Shown here: positions 36,934 to 48,323 of the stretch, in pieces | Layout: each line of letters starts with the position of its first letter | Numbering within the stretch: the stretch's first letter is position 1 | NCBI RefSeq assembly: GCF_029893805.1 | Contig: NZ_JARXYP010000002.1 | Coordinates: 6,758,001 to 6,822,000, forward strand | Source of the DNA: Streptomyces sp. SAI-135 | Lineage (GTDB): Bacteria > Actinomycetota > Actinomycetes > Streptomycetales > Streptomycetaceae | Length of the DNA: 64,000 nucleotides | Direction of reading: 5' to 3' | The notes under the pieces: model-generated | Database searches by the model: none | What the model was told of the DNA's origin: nothing | The model's input: the letters and a program-made list of their open reading frames with translations, nothing else | Program-made: the position numbers and the translations under genes

Positions 36934-37638
36934 TCAGCCAGGGGGCGGAGGCGCGTCGGGCTGTTGCGCGGCCCGAATCGCGCTCTCGAAGATCCTGAAC
37001 AACCGCCCTTCGTCGGTATCGGGCGGCAGGACTTCCTTCGCGCCACGGGAAGCCTCCCAATACCTGTTGAAGGCGGAGCTCTGCACCAGTGTTCCCGCTC
37101 GCGCGACCAGCTCGGCCTCCGTGATGCCGCCCCACTTGTAGACCAACAGGTAATGGCTGAAGGTCAAGTTGGCGAAGAGATTCTGCCGGAGGGTCTGTGG
37201 CGACTCACCCGGGTAGTCGTTCCAGACCTCGGCCAGGGCGGGATCGTCCATGGCCATCTGTGTCAGCTGGACATGGAGGGCCCGTAAGTCGGCCTCGGCG
37301 CTCCGGTGCAACTCATTGCGGGACGAGACGAGTTCCTCGCGTTGCAGGGCGAGTTCGTGACGCTGCATCCGCAGCTCACGCTGCTGGAGCAGAAGAGTGG
37401 CCACGAGCAGGAGCAGAGCCAGTCCGGAGAAGACCGCGCTGACCCCGCCGAAGTATTCCCCGAGAGAGCTGCGCTCCAGTGCCGTACGCCGGTCTCCGTT
37501 GGCTTCCTCGACACCACGGGCGAGCCAGCCGCTGACGACCACGGATGCGGCACCGACGGCACCGGTGACGACAACTGCCAGGGCACCCCACGCGGACGTG
37601 ACGAGTATCGAACGCCATATGCGGTGATGCGCCGCCAT
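36934..37638 (-). CDS. DUF6082-family membrane protein A
   Basis: This 234-residue protein has two membrane segments (about residues 10-38 and 64-84), a helical coiled stretch (QQRELRMQRHELALQREELV) and a soluble C-terminal domain with the family elements LFANLTFSHYLLVYKWGGI and FNRYWEASRG. ATG 37638 follows GGGGGAGG. The C-terminal half is homologous to the protein at 38625-39185: both share LFAN, a YWxAxRG element and a closing acidic helix. The family is found in actinobacteria and has no assigned function. The gene converges with the citrate synthase, 10 bp apart. Confidence 0.82.
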   Translation of the reverse strand: MAAHHRIWRSILVTSAWGALAVVVTGAVGAASVVVSGWLARGVEEANGDRRTALERSSLGEYFGGVSAVFSGLALLLLVATLLLQQRELRMQRHELALQREELVSSRNELHRSAEADLRALHVQLTQMAMDDPALAEVWNDYPGESPQTLRQNLFANLTFSHYLLVYKWGGITEAELVARAGTLVQSSAFNRYWEASRGAKEVLPPDTDEGRLFRIFESAIRAAQQPDAPPPPG

Positions 37639-37718
37639 CCGCGCCTCCCCCGAGAGCCTGCGACATCCTTCCCACGACGCGGAACGGGGAAACGGCGTTG
37701 CCGAGGCCTGTGCGCGGC

Positions 37719-37752
37719 GGATGCCCGCACCGGACTCCCGGTGCGGGCATCC
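37719..37752 (-). terminator. Hairpin after small protein gene A
   Basis: A perfect 15-bp stem (37719-37733 with 37738-37752) with a 4-base loop lies 7 bp beyond the stop of the gene at 37759-38046 and separates it from DUF6082 gene A. Confidence 0.88.
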
Positions 37753-37758
37753 CTCGGA

Positions 37759-38046
37759 TCAGCTGTTGGGAATGAAGGCCTTGGCGTAGGCGAGGGTGTC
37801 ACGGTCGACGACCACGACGATCTCGGAAGCGGCCAGCGCCCGCATCCCCGGGTAGTCCCTCCGGATCTTTGCGGTCTGCTCGGTACCGATCACCACGAAT
37901 CGGCCGTCACGGAGCTCGAAGATGTCGGGACAGTGGGCGCCGCAGGTGCTGCCCCTCGACTGAGGGGGCAGACCGATGCGTCGCTTTATGTGGAGGCGTG
38001 AGGCGGACAGCCGACACGCGGCTTTGCGGCCCAGGTGGATGGTCAT
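37759..38046 (-). CDS. Small CPDIFEL-motif protein A, unknown function
   Basis: This 95-residue protein contains RRIGLPPQSRGS, then CGAHCPDIFELRDGRFVVIG, then IVVVVDRDTLAYAKAFIP. The protein at 38166-38405 shares each block. The compact alternating strands suggest a small beta-rich fold; the conserved Cys could bind metal or be redox-active, but nothing proves it. ATG 38046 follows an AAGGGA ribosome site. I recall similar unnamed proteins in many Streptomyces genomes but know no function. Confidence 0.78.
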   Translation of the reverse strand: MTIHLGRKAACRLSASRLHIKRRIGLPPQSRGSTCGAHCPDIFELRDGRFVVIGTEQTAKIRRDYPGMRALAASEIVVVVDRDTLAYAKAFIPNS

Positions 38047-38097
38047 CCTGATCCCTTCGGAGCTGTGACCGGGTGAGGGGGAGTCCGGCTCGATGCC

Positions 38098-38132
38098 TCC
38101 GGCGAACGGTATGGGACTGACCGTTCGCCGGA
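38098..38132 (-). terminator. Hairpin after small protein gene B
   Basis: A 13-bp perfect stem (38098-38110 with 38120-38132) with a 9-base loop lies 33 bp beyond the stop of the gene at 38166-38405. Confidence 0.85.
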
Positions 38133-38165
38133 CGCGCTGCCGGTGATGAAGGGAGTCCCGGATGC

Positions 38166-38405
38166 TCACGCCTCCGGAATGTCGCCCTTGGCCCTGATGA
38201 GCGTGTCCCTGGTGATGACGACGATTCGTTCGTAAGGCGCTCGCGACGCGTCGGCGGGGAGTTCGCCGTCGAGTCGCTCCGTGACATCCGTGCCGATCAC
38301 GGCGAAGCTTCCGTCGGCCAATTCGAAGATGTCAGGGCAGTTGCCCCCGCCCTGGCTTCCCCGAGCGCTTGGGGGTACACCGATCCGACGGATGATCTGA
38401 CTCAC
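38166..38405 (-). CDS. Small CPDIFEL-motif protein B, unknown function
   Basis: This 79-residue paralogue of 37759-38046 has IIRRIGVPPSARGS, then NCPDIFELADGSFAVIGTD, then ERIVVITRDTLIRAKGDIP. It lacks the ~15-residue N-terminal extension of copy A. The GTG at 38405 follows AGAGGA by 7 bp, and the longer frame to 38567 has no support. No signal peptide, membrane segment or known motif is present. Its position between DUF6082 genes suggests a functional link that cannot be specified. Confidence 0.78.
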   Translation of the reverse strand: MSQIIRRIGVPPSARGSQGGGNCPDIFELADGSFAVIGTDVTERLDGELPADASRAPYERIVVITRDTLIRAKGDIPEA

Positions 38406-38624
38406 TGTTGATTCCTCTGGTCTCACGTCTGAAGAGCTTGCGCACAACGACTGCGGGGTGGAGGCGGCCCCTGTGGGGTGCGTTCGCCAACCGGCGGCGT
38501 GAGCGACGACTTGTGGAGTCGCTCTACGCGATCGAGCGTGAGTCAACCCCAGCGACGTCTGGGACAACTGGGGACTTCATCCGTTCGTTATGGCCCGGGG
38601 GTGTGATTCGCGAGAGCCGGCCCT

Positions 38625-39185
38625 TCAGTCACCCGGTGAGTCCCCGACAACCCACCATTCGTCCCCATCGGCTTCATCCAGTTGCCGAAGCAACTCGTCA
38701 ACCATCCGGCCGAGCTCGGCTTCGTCCGACTCCTCGGGGAGGGTTGCCCGCTGCCCTCTAGTGGCGTGCCAGTACTCCCTGACGACGGGATTCTGTATGA
38801 GACCGCGGATGAACCCGAAGAATTCGTCACGGCTGATGTTGCCGAGTCGGTAGGAGAGCAGCAGGTTCGTGTACAGCGCGTTCGCAAAGAGGTACTGGCG
38901 GCGTTTCTGCGGCGCCGCCGGCACCTCGAAAATGTCCAGGACCTCGGCCAGCTCAGGGCTGTCGATGGCCTTGCTCAGGAGTTCCCAGTGCAGGCGCTGT
39001 TGGCTGGCCAGATTTGTATGGCGCCGGCCGTTCGCGACCTGCTCCTCCAGGCGGTCGAGGCGCAGGTGCAGCGTGTGGAGCGTGCGCTGTTGTGCGGTCA
39101 GAGCGGCGAGCGCTCCTGTCACCAGACCGATGCCGGCTGCCAGAGGAGCGGCGAGCCCCCGTACTCCACGCTTCTGTGTGGCCAT
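38625..39185 (-). CDS. DUF6082-family membrane protein B
   Basis: This 186-residue protein has one N-terminal membrane segment (residues 10-31), a short coiled stretch (LHLRLDRLEEQVANGR) and the DUF6082 domain with YLFANALYTNLLLSYRLGNI, VREYWHATRGQ and an acidic end. It is shorter than copy A, which has two membrane segments. ATG 39185 follows GGGGA. It lies upstream of small protein gene B with a 219-bp gap, so joint transcription is possible but not evident. No biochemical role is known for this family. Confidence 0.82.
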   Translation of the reverse strand: MATQKRGVRGLAAPLAAGIGLVTGALAALTAQQRTLHTLHLRLDRLEEQVANGRRHTNLASQQRLHWELLSKAIDSPELAEVLDIFEVPAAPQKRRQYLFANALYTNLLLSYRLGNISRDEFFGFIRGLIQNPVVREYWHATRGQRATLPEESDEAELGRMVDELLRQLDEADGDEWWVVGDSPGD

Positions 39186-39506
39186 GTCATCCCCGATTCA
39201 AACGGCCGTCCGCCGGTCGTCGGGGTGCGGGTCGACTGATGGGGACCGGCGAGCGGTGGGCGGCGCTTGCCGTCTCCCAGGGTGCCGAGCGGCTCTGATC
39301 GGCGGGGGAGGCGGAGAGGAGGCGCACGGAGGGAAGTGAGGGTCGCACGAACCGGCGCCTTGCCCAACGTCTGCCCCGCAAGTGCTGCTAACAATCGTTC
39401 ACTTCGAGCGGATTGTTCCGGCTCGTATCCTGGTCCGGCATTCACACCTCGTACGTGCGCCGGGACCGCGATCCGGTGTACGCAGCAGCGCGAAAGAGGT
39501 CGTACG
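39186..39506. other. Region upstream of the CobW gene with an inverted repeat
   Basis: AACAATC (39390-39396) and GATTGTT (39411-39417) form a perfect inverted repeat with a 14-base spacer, about 90 bp before the TTG at 39507. It could be an operator for the metal chaperone gene. It does not match the Zur consensus I know. The rest of the stretch shows no gene. Confidence 0.4.
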
Positions 39507-40609
39507 TTGAGTCAGCCGAGCGGGAGCCCCCGGCAGATCCCGGTCGTCGTGCTCGCCGGATTCCTGGGGTCCGGCAAGACCACGCTCCTCAATCATCTCC
39601 TGCACCGCAGTGGCGGCAGCCGGATCGGAGCCGTCGTCAACGACTTCGGGGCCATCGAGATCGACGCCATGGCCGTCGCCGGCGCGCTCGGCGACTCCAC
39701 CGTCTCGCTCGGGAACGGCTGCCTGTGCTGCGCCGTCGACGTCAGCGAGCTCGACGGGTACCTCGCCAAGCTCGCCCGTCCCGACGCCGGCATCGACGTC
39801 ATCGTCATCGAGGCCAGCGGGCTCGCCGAGCCGCAGGAGCTCGTCCGCATGGTGCTCGCCAGCGAGGAGCCCGACATCGTCTACGGCGGTCTCGTCGAGG
39901 TCGTCGACGCCGCCGAGTTCGACGACACCCGCGCCAGGCACCCCGAGCTCGACCGGCATCTCGGCCTCGCCGACCTCGTCGTGGTCAACAAGCTCGACCG
40001 TGTGAGCCCCCAGGACGCCGAGCGCGTGCCGGCGGTCGTCCGGTCCCTCGTCGACCGCGCCGCCGTCGTCCCGGCCAGCTACGGCCGGATCGACCCCGAG
40101 TTCCTCTTCGACTGCCGCCCCGGCGAGGAGCGCATCGGACAGCTCTCCTTCGACGACCTGCACGACATCGACAGCCACGACAGTCACGACGGCCAAGACG
40201 ACCGCGACCAGGCTCACGCAGGGCACCTGCACTCCACCTACGACAGCCTGTCCTTCACCTCGGACACGCCGCTGGACCCCCGTCGGCTGATGGGCTTCCT
40301 CGACAGCCGGCCCGAAGGGCTGTACCGGATCAAGGGATACGTCGACTTCGGGCCGTACGACGTCCGCAACCGTTACGCCGTCCATGCCGTGGGGCGGTTC
40401 CTGCGGTTCTACCCGGAACCCTGGCCGCCCGGCCAGACCCCCCTCACCCAGCTCGTCCTCATCGGCTCCGGCATCGACACCTCCGCCCTCGCCAAGGAGC
40501 TGGAGGCGTGCAAGGCGGCACAGCGGGACGCCCCGCACGCCGACGAGGCCGGCATGTGGGGCGTCCTGCGGTACGTCCAGGGGACCGAGGAGGATCCCCA
40601 GGAGCCGGT

Positions 40610-40613
<4 letters not shown>
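39507..40613 (+). CDS. CobW/COG0523 GTP-binding metallochaperone
   Basis: This 368-residue G3E GTPase has Walker A GFLGSGKTTLL (residues 18-28), the metal-binding GCLCCAVD motif (Cys72, Cys74, Cys75), base-recognition NKLDR, and a CobW C-terminal domain. A histidine/aspartate-rich loop with six histidines spans about 219-242, as in zinc- or cobalt-handling members. These proteins deliver metal to client enzymes using GTP. The start is a TTG at 39507 with AAAGAGG 7 bp upstream. It converges with parC, overlapping at the stop codons. Zn is the likeliest metal but is not shown. Confidence 0.9.
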
Positions 40614-43063
<2,450 letters not shown>

Positions 43064-43395
43064 CGCTGCCGGCTCCTCTTTTCTGGTCGCTCGCCTACGG
43101 GTCGCTCACATCGGCCCTTTGGCTCACTCTTGCTGAAGCGTGAACGGAGTCTGACGCGGACCATTGTGGACCGCGGCACTGACAGTCCGGGCAGGGCCCG
43201 GCCGAGCCGCCCGGCCCGGGGACCGCACAGCGCCTCCCTCACGGTTGCCCGCAGGCTACGCGATCCGCTGTGGGCGTACGCGCCCCGGGAACTTCACCGA
43301 GGGTCCGCACGCTTGCATACAGTGGCAGGACCGGCAGGAAAACAGCTCCACGAACCGCGGTTTCCACGACCGCGACGGCGATCGAAGGGACGTAC
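43064..43395. other. Divergent region parC / M16 peptidase
   Basis: A candidate promoter for the peptidase operon is TTCACC near 43293 and TACAGT at 43318-43323, giving a leader of about 65 nt. The parC side shows only its ribosome site. No gene is visible in these 332 bases. Confidence 0.4.
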
Positions 43396-44796
43396 ATGCC
43401 CATGGGTCACACGGCCACAGACCAGGCAGGCACCGGGGGCCTGACAGCGACCGAGCACCGCCTGGCCAACGGCCTGCGCGTGGTGCTCTCCGAGGACCAC
43501 CTGACCCCGGTCGCGGCGGTGTGCCTCTGGTACGACGTCGGTTCGCGCCACGAGGTCAAGGGGCGTACCGGCCTGGCTCACCTTTTCGAGCACCTGATGT
43601 TCCAGGGCTCGAAGCAGGTGCACGGCAACGGGCACTTCGAGCTCGTCCAGGGCGCCGGCGGTTCGCTCAACGGCACCACCAGCTTCGAGCGCACCAACTA
43701 CTTCGAGACCATGCCGACCCATCAGCTGGAGCTCGCGCTGTGGCTGGAGGCCGACCGCATGGGCTCCCTGCTGGCCGCCCTCGACGACGAGTCGATGGAG
43801 AACCAGCGCGACGTCGTCAAGAACGAGCGCAGGCAGCGCTACGACAACGTCCCCTACGGCACCGCGTTCGAGAAGCTGACCGCGCTCGCCTACCCGGAGG
43901 GCCATCCCTACCACCACACCCCGATCGGTTCGATGGCCGATCTGGACGCGGCCACCCTGGAGGACGCGCGCGCGTTCTTCCGCACCTACTACGCGCCCAA
44001 CAACGCCGTCCTGTCGGTCGTCGGCGACATCGACCCGGAGCAGACGCTCGCCTGGATCGAGAAGTACTTCGGCTCCATCCCCTCGCACGACGGCAAGCCC
44101 GCGCCCCGCGACGGCTCCCTGCCCGAGATCATCGGCGAGCAGTTGCGCGAGGTCGTCGAGGAGGAGGTCCCCGCGCGCGCGTTGATGGCCGCCTACCGGC
44201 TGCCGCACGACGGCACCCGCGAGGCGGACGCGGCCGACCTGGCCCTCACCGTCCTCGGCGGCGGTGAGTCCTCCCGCCTCTACAACCGGCTGGTACGACG
44301 TGACCGTACGGCCGTCGCGGCCGGCTTCGGACTGCTGCGCCTGGCCGGTGCGCCCTCCCTGGGCTGGCTCGACGTGAAGACCTCCGGCGATGTCGAGGTG
44401 CCGGTCATCGAGGCCGCCATCGACGAGGAGCTCGCGCGGTTCGCCGCGGAGGGCCCCACCGCCGAGGAAATGGAGCGCGCCCAGGCCCAGTTGGAGCGCG
44501 AGTGGCTGGACCGGCTCGGCACCGTCGCGGGCCGCGCCGACGAACTGTGCCGCTACGCCGTCCTGTTCGGCGACCCCCAGCTCGCCCTGACCGCCGTGCA
44601 GCGCGTCCTGGAGGTGAGCGCCGAGGACGTGCAGGAGGTCGCCAAGGCCAGGCTGCGCCCCGACAACCGCGCGGTGCTGGTCTACGAGCCGCTCACCCCG
44701 GCCGAGATCGCCGACAGCGCCGAGGACGCCGCCGAGGACCCGCAGGCCGCGGCAACCGTAGAAGCCACCGACGAGAACGAGGAGGCGGCCAAGTGA
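43396..44796 (+). CDS. M16-family zinc metallopeptidase, catalytic subunit
   Basis: This 466-residue protein has the inverted zinc motif HLFEH (His62, Glu65, His66) with a downstream ENQRDVVKNERRQR helix that supplies the third ligand, as in pitrilysin and mitochondrial processing peptidase. It is half the size of one-chain M16 enzymes and pairs with the next gene, whose GTG overlaps this stop by 4 bp. ATG 43396 follows GAAGGGA. No signal peptide is seen, so it should be cytoplasmic and degrade short peptides, but natural substrates are unknown. Confidence 0.92.
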   Translation: MPMGHTATDQAGTGGLTATEHRLANGLRVVLSEDHLTPVAAVCLWYDVGSRHEVKGRTGLAHLFEHLMFQGSKQVHGNGHFELVQGAGGSLNGTTSFERTNYFETMPTHQLELALWLEADRMGSLLAALDDESMENQRDVVKNERRQRYDNVPYGTAFEKLTALAYPEGHPYHHTPIGSMADLDAATLEDARAFFRTYYAPNNAVLSVVGDIDPEQTLAWIEKYFGSIPSHDGKPAPRDGSLPEIIGEQLREVVEEEVPARALMAAYRLPHDGTREADAADLALTVLGGGESSRLYNRLVRRDRTAVAAGFGLLRLAGAPSLGWLDVKTSGDVEVPVIEAAIDEELARFAAEGPTAEEMERAQAQLEREWLDRLGTVAGRADELCRYAVLFGDPQLALTAVQRVLEVSAEDVQEVAKARLRPDNRAVLVYEPLTPAEIADSAEDAAEDPQAAATVEATDENEEAAK

Positions 44797-46181
44797 CCGA
44801 GCTCGCCGCGATGGAATTCCACCCGCAGCCGCAGGCGGGCGAGCCCAAGGTCTGGGCCTTCCCCGCCCCCGAGCGCGCCACGCTCGACAACGGCCTGACC
44901 CTCCTGCGCTGCCACCGCCCCGGCCAGCAGGTCGTCGCCGTCGAGGTGCTCCTGGACGCGCCCCTGGACGCCGAACCGGCAGGACTGGACGGCGTCGCCA
45001 CGATCATGGCGCGCGCCTTCTCCGAGGGCACCGACAAGCACTCCGCCGAGGAGTTCGCCGCCGAGCTGGAGCGCTGCGGCGCCACCCTCGACGCGCACGC
45101 CGACCACCCGGGCGTCCGCCTCAGCCTCGAAGTGCCCGCCTCCCGCCTCGCCAAGGCCCTCGGCCTGCTGGCCGACGCGCTCAGGGCGCCCGCGTTCGCG
45201 GACAGCGAGGTCGAGCGGCTCGTCCGCAACCGCCTCGACGAGATCCCGCACGAGCTGGCCAACCCGTCCCGGCGCGCCGCCAAGGAGCTCTCCAAGGAGC
45301 TCTTCCCGGCGGACTCGCGCATGTCGCGCCCGCGCCAGGGCACCGAGGACACGGTCGAGAACATCGACTCCGCGGCCGTACGCGCCTTCTACGAGAAGCA
45401 TGTGCGCCCCGCCACCGCGACCGCCGTGGTCGTCGGCGACCTCACCGGCATCGATCTGGACGCGCTGCTCGCCGACACCCTCGGCTCCTGGACCGGTTCC
45501 CCGGCCCAGCCGCGCCCGGTGCCGCCGGTGACCGCCGACGACACCGGCCGCGTCGTCATCGTGGACCGCCCCGGTGCCGTCCAGACGCAGTTGCTCATCG
45601 GTCGCATCGGCGCCGACCGGCACGCACGCGTGTGGCCCGCGCAGGTGCTCGGCACCTACTGCCTCGGCGGCACCCTCACCTCCCGCCTGGACCGCGTCCT
45701 GCGCGAGGAGAAGGGCTACACCTACGGCGTACGGTCGTTCGGGCAGGTCCTCAGGTCCGCGCCGGACGGCTCGGGCGCCGCGATGCTCGCCATCAGCGGC
45801 TCGGTGGACACCCCGAACACCGGTCCCGCCCTGGACGACCTGTGGAAGGTGCTGAGCACGCTCGCCGAGGGCGGACTCACCGACGCCGAGCGCGACGTGG
45901 CCGTGCAGAACCTGGTCGGTGTGGCGCCGCTCAAGTACGAGACGGCGGCGGCCGTCGCGAGCACGCTGGCCGACCAGGTCGAGCAGCACCTGCCCGACGA
46001 CTACCAGGCGACCCTGTACCAGCAGCTCGCCGCGACCGGCACCGTCGAGGCCACCGCGGCCGTCGTGAACGCCTTCCCGGTGGACCGGCTGGTGACGATC
46101 CTGGTCGGTGACGCGGCCGCCATCAAGGAGCCCGTCGAGGCCCTCGGCATCGGCGAGGTCAAGGTCGTGAGCGCCGAGTAG
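44793..46181 (+). CDS. M16-family peptidase homologue, non-catalytic subunit
   Basis: This 462-residue protein has the M16 fold but lacks the HxxEH motif; the equivalent stretch reads ARAFSEGTDKHS. It keeps the substrate-binding R/Y pair region (RVLREEKGYTYGVRS). Together with the catalytic chain it forms a heterodimer like the alpha/beta mitochondrial processing peptidase. GTG 44793 follows GGAGG by 7 bp and is coupled to the previous gene. A strong hairpin ends the operon. Confidence 0.92.
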   Translation: MTELAAMEFHPQPQAGEPKVWAFPAPERATLDNGLTLLRCHRPGQQVVAVEVLLDAPLDAEPAGLDGVATIMARAFSEGTDKHSAEEFAAELERCGATLDAHADHPGVRLSLEVPASRLAKALGLLADALRAPAFADSEVERLVRNRLDEIPHELANPSRRAAKELSKELFPADSRMSRPRQGTEDTVENIDSAAVRAFYEKHVRPATATAVVVGDLTGIDLDALLADTLGSWTGSPAQPRPVPPVTADDTGRVVIVDRPGAVQTQLLIGRIGADRHARVWPAQVLGTYCLGGTLTSRLDRVLREEKGYTYGVRSFGQVLRSAPDGSGAAMLAISGSVDTPNTGPALDDLWKVLSTLAEGGLTDAERDVAVQNLVGVAPLKYETAAAVASTLADQVEQHLPDDYQATLYQQLAATGTVEATAAVVNAFPVDRLVTILVGDAAAIKEPVEALGIGEVKVVSAE

Positions 46182-46205
46182 CCGAGCAACGGCACGCGCG
46201 TGGAG

Positions 46206-46237
46206 GGGCCCTGGTGACGACGGCGTCACCAGGGCCC
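46206..46237. terminator. Terminator of the M16 operon
   Basis: A perfect 14-bp stem (46206-46219 with 46224-46237) with a 4-base loop lies 24 bp after the stop. Confidence 0.9.
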
Positions 46238-46384
46238 TCTGATGTCCGAATTGGGTGAGAGGTTGCCTGTCTGCCCTGTGGGATGCGCTACAAACACCCT
46301 GATCCGTTTGGGTCTTGAAAGCCACCCCGCTTAGCGTCTTCCGGGCTGTCCGTCAGGCACTGCGCCGCGCCCGCGGCACCGGAC

Positions 46385-46535
46385 AGTCATCGCCGAGTCC
46401 CCGTACGGCGCGAGCCAGGGGAGCCGGGGACCCACACCACGTCCCTGGGGTGAATCGGACGCCCGCGCCTTGCGAGGGGGTCCGTAGGAGACCTTCCTGC
46501 TCCGAACCCGTCAGCTAACCCGGTAGGCGAGAAGG
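46385..46535 (+). promoter_or_regulatory. Cyclic di-AMP (ydaO/yuaA) riboswitch
   Basis: The leader of the M23 peptidase gene contains the conserved blocks of this class in order: GGGGAGCCGGGGACCCA at about 46429-46444, GGGGTGAATCGG at about 46447-46462, a purine/pyrimidine arm with GTAGGAGACCTTCCTGCTCCGAACCCG, then GTCAGCTAACCCGGTAGGCG ending near 46529. In Streptomyces such switches precede genes for cell-wall lytic enzymes and turn them off when c-di-AMP is high. Exact borders are approximate. Confidence 0.92.
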
Positions 46536-46556
46536 AAGGAAAGGACCAGCCACCAC

Positions 46557-47312
46557 ATGGCGTTCACCTGCGCCACCGGGAAGCACCGTCGTCCCAGCCG
46601 CATGAAGCGCACCACCGCCCGCGCCGCGGGCGTCGCCGCCCTCGCCACCACCGGCGTCATCGGCACCATCGCCGCCCCGGCGCTCGCCGCCGAGAACTCC
46701 GTCGAGCAGACCGGCCTGATGCCCGTCGTCTCCGTCGGCACGGACTCCCTCGCGGCCCAGCTCGACGCCCAGGCCGAGGCCCAGGCGCAGGCCGCCGCGC
46801 AGAAGAAGGCGGCGGCGGAGGCCAAGCGGAAGGCCGAGGCGCGCGCCAAGGAGATACGCGAGGCCAAGGAGCGCGCCGCCCGTGAGGCCGAGCGCAAGCG
46901 CCTCAACGCCTTCGTCGCCCCGATCTCCGGCTCCTACATCTCCACCGGCTACAAGAGCAGCAGCTCCCTGTGGTCCTCCGGCAGCCACACCGGTGTCGAC
47001 TTCCACGCCGCCACCGGCACCTCCGTGCACGCGGTCGGCCGCGGCACGGTCGTCGAGGCCGGCTGGGGCGGGTCGTACGGCAACAACATCGTGATCAGGA
47101 TGGCCGACGGCACGTACACCCAGTACGGCCACCTGTCCTCCATCGGCGTCTCGGTCGGCCAGTCGGTCACCCCCGGCCAGCAGATCGGGCTGTCCGGCGC
47201 GACCGGCAACGTCACCGGACCGCACCTGCACTTCGAGGCGCGCACCACCCCCGAGTACGGCTCGGACATCGACCCCGTCGCCTACCTGCGCTCGCACGGC
47301 GTCAACGTCTGA
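46557..47312 (+). CDS. Secreted M23-family peptidoglycan endopeptidase
   Basis: This 251-residue enzyme has a signal peptide (cleavage near Ala45 in APALAAE), an Ala/Lys/Glu-rich coiled coil at about 64-117 and a LytM/M23 domain. The zinc ligands are visible as HTGVD (His144, Asp148) and HLHFE (His225, with His223 nearby). It cleaves peptide crosslinks in the wall and is the output gene of the c-di-AMP riboswitch in its leader. ATG 46557 follows GAAAGGA. A terminator follows at 47337. Confidence 0.94.
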   Translation: MAFTCATGKHRRPSRMKRTTARAAGVAALATTGVIGTIAAPALAAENSVEQTGLMPVVSVGTDSLAAQLDAQAEAQAQAAAQKKAAAEAKRKAEARAKEIREAKERAAREAERKRLNAFVAPISGSYISTGYKSSSSLWSSGSHTGVDFHAATGTSVHAVGRGTVVEAGWGGSYGNNIVIRMADGTYTQYGHLSSIGVSVGQSVTPGQQIGLSGATGNVTGPHLHFEARTTPEYGSDIDPVAYLRSHGVNV

Positions 47313-47336
47313 CGACCGCCCCGCGATCCGCGCGAG

Positions 47337-47361
47337 AACCCCGGCTCCCCGAGCCGGGGTT
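47337..47361. terminator. Terminator of the M23 peptidase gene
   Basis: AACCCCGGCTC pairs with GAGCCGGGGTT around a CCC loop and is followed by a T-rich tail. Confidence 0.9.
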
Positions 47362-47500
47362 TCGTCGTTTCCGGCGCCCCGTTGTCCAAAAAATATCCCT
47401 GGATTCCGGTCCGCCGTCGGAAATTCCCGCTCATTGCAATAGAGTCACTGAACACACGTCAATCGGCGACGTTTCACGGGGATTAAGACGGAGGTCGGAC

Positions 47501-48196
47501 ATGCGTATTCCGGCGCACTCGGTATGCACGGCGATCCGGGACGACATCGTCGCCGGTGTCCACGAGCGCGGGAGCCGGCTCACCGAGGAACTGCTCGCCC
47601 GCCGCTACGGCGTCTCCCGTGTTCCCGTCCGCGAGGCCCTGCGCACCCTGGAGGCCGAGGGCTTCGTGGTGACACGGCGGCACGCGGGCGCGTGCGTGGC
47701 CGAACCGACCGAGGAGGAGGGCGCCGACCTCCTGGAGATGCGCATGCTCCTCGAACCGCTCGGCGCCTCCCGGGCCGCCCAGCGGCGCACCGAGGCCCAT
47801 CTGAAGGTGTTGCGCGGCCTGGTCAGGCTGGGCCAGGAGCGGGCCAGGCGGGGCAACAGCGACGATCTGCGCTCCCTGGGGGGCTGGTTCCACGAGACGC
47901 TCGCGCAGGCCTCCGGCAGCCCCGCGCTGACCTCCCTGCTGACCCAGCTGCGGCACAAGATCGCCTGGATGTACGTCGTGGACGCGCCGGCCGATCCCGT
48001 GGAGTCCTGGGCGGAGCACGGCGCGATCGTGGACGCGGTGGCACGCGGGGACGGCGAACGCGCGCGGGCGATCACCGCGGTGCACACCGAGCGCTCGGGA
48101 GCCGCGCACCGGCTGCGGTTCGGCTCCGGGCAGGATCGCGCGGACCGTGTGAGGAGTTCGCAACATCCTGTAAACGTGACGGGTGTGCGGCATTAA
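47501..48196 (+). CDS. GntR-family transcriptional regulator (FCD type)
   Basis: This 231-residue regulator has a winged helix at its N-terminus (LTEELLARRYGVSRVPVREA, then LRTLEAEGFVVTRRHAGACV) and an FCD effector domain at residues ~80-210. ATG 47501 follows GGAGG by 6 bp; the frame further upstream lacks start signals. It is a lone gene between the M23 terminator and the convergent ptsH gene, so its target is not apparent from position. Confidence 0.92.
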   Translation: MRIPAHSVCTAIRDDIVAGVHERGSRLTEELLARRYGVSRVPVREALRTLEAEGFVVTRRHAGACVAEPTEEEGADLLEMRMLLEPLGASRAAQRRTEAHLKVLRGLVRLGQERARRGNSDDLRSLGGWFHETLAQASGSPALTSLLTQLRHKIAWMYVVDAPADPVESWAEHGAIVDAVARGDGERARAITAVHTERSGAAHRLRFGSGQDRADRVRSSQHPVNVTGVRH

Positions 48197-48269
48197 CACG
48201 GGCACCGTATACAAAGAGGGAGTAATTCCGGGGGCGTTATTTCCGCTGCCCTCGAAAGGGAAATGCGAA

Positions 48270-48297
48270 GGGCCCGCCCGATAATTCGGACGAGCCC
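48270..48297 (-). terminator. ptsH terminator
   Basis: An 11-bp stem with two G-U wobbles on the minus-strand RNA (48270-48280 with 48287-48297) and a 6-base loop lies 26 bp after the ptsH stop. Confidence 0.75.
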
Positions 48298-48323
48298 CTC
48301 GGTGCTTTTCAGGGCACCCGCGC

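Noticed and set aside
37759..38405. A toxin-antitoxin pair made of the two small genes
   Set aside because: The two products are paralogues of each other, each with its own hairpin, and neither resembles a known toxin or antitoxin.
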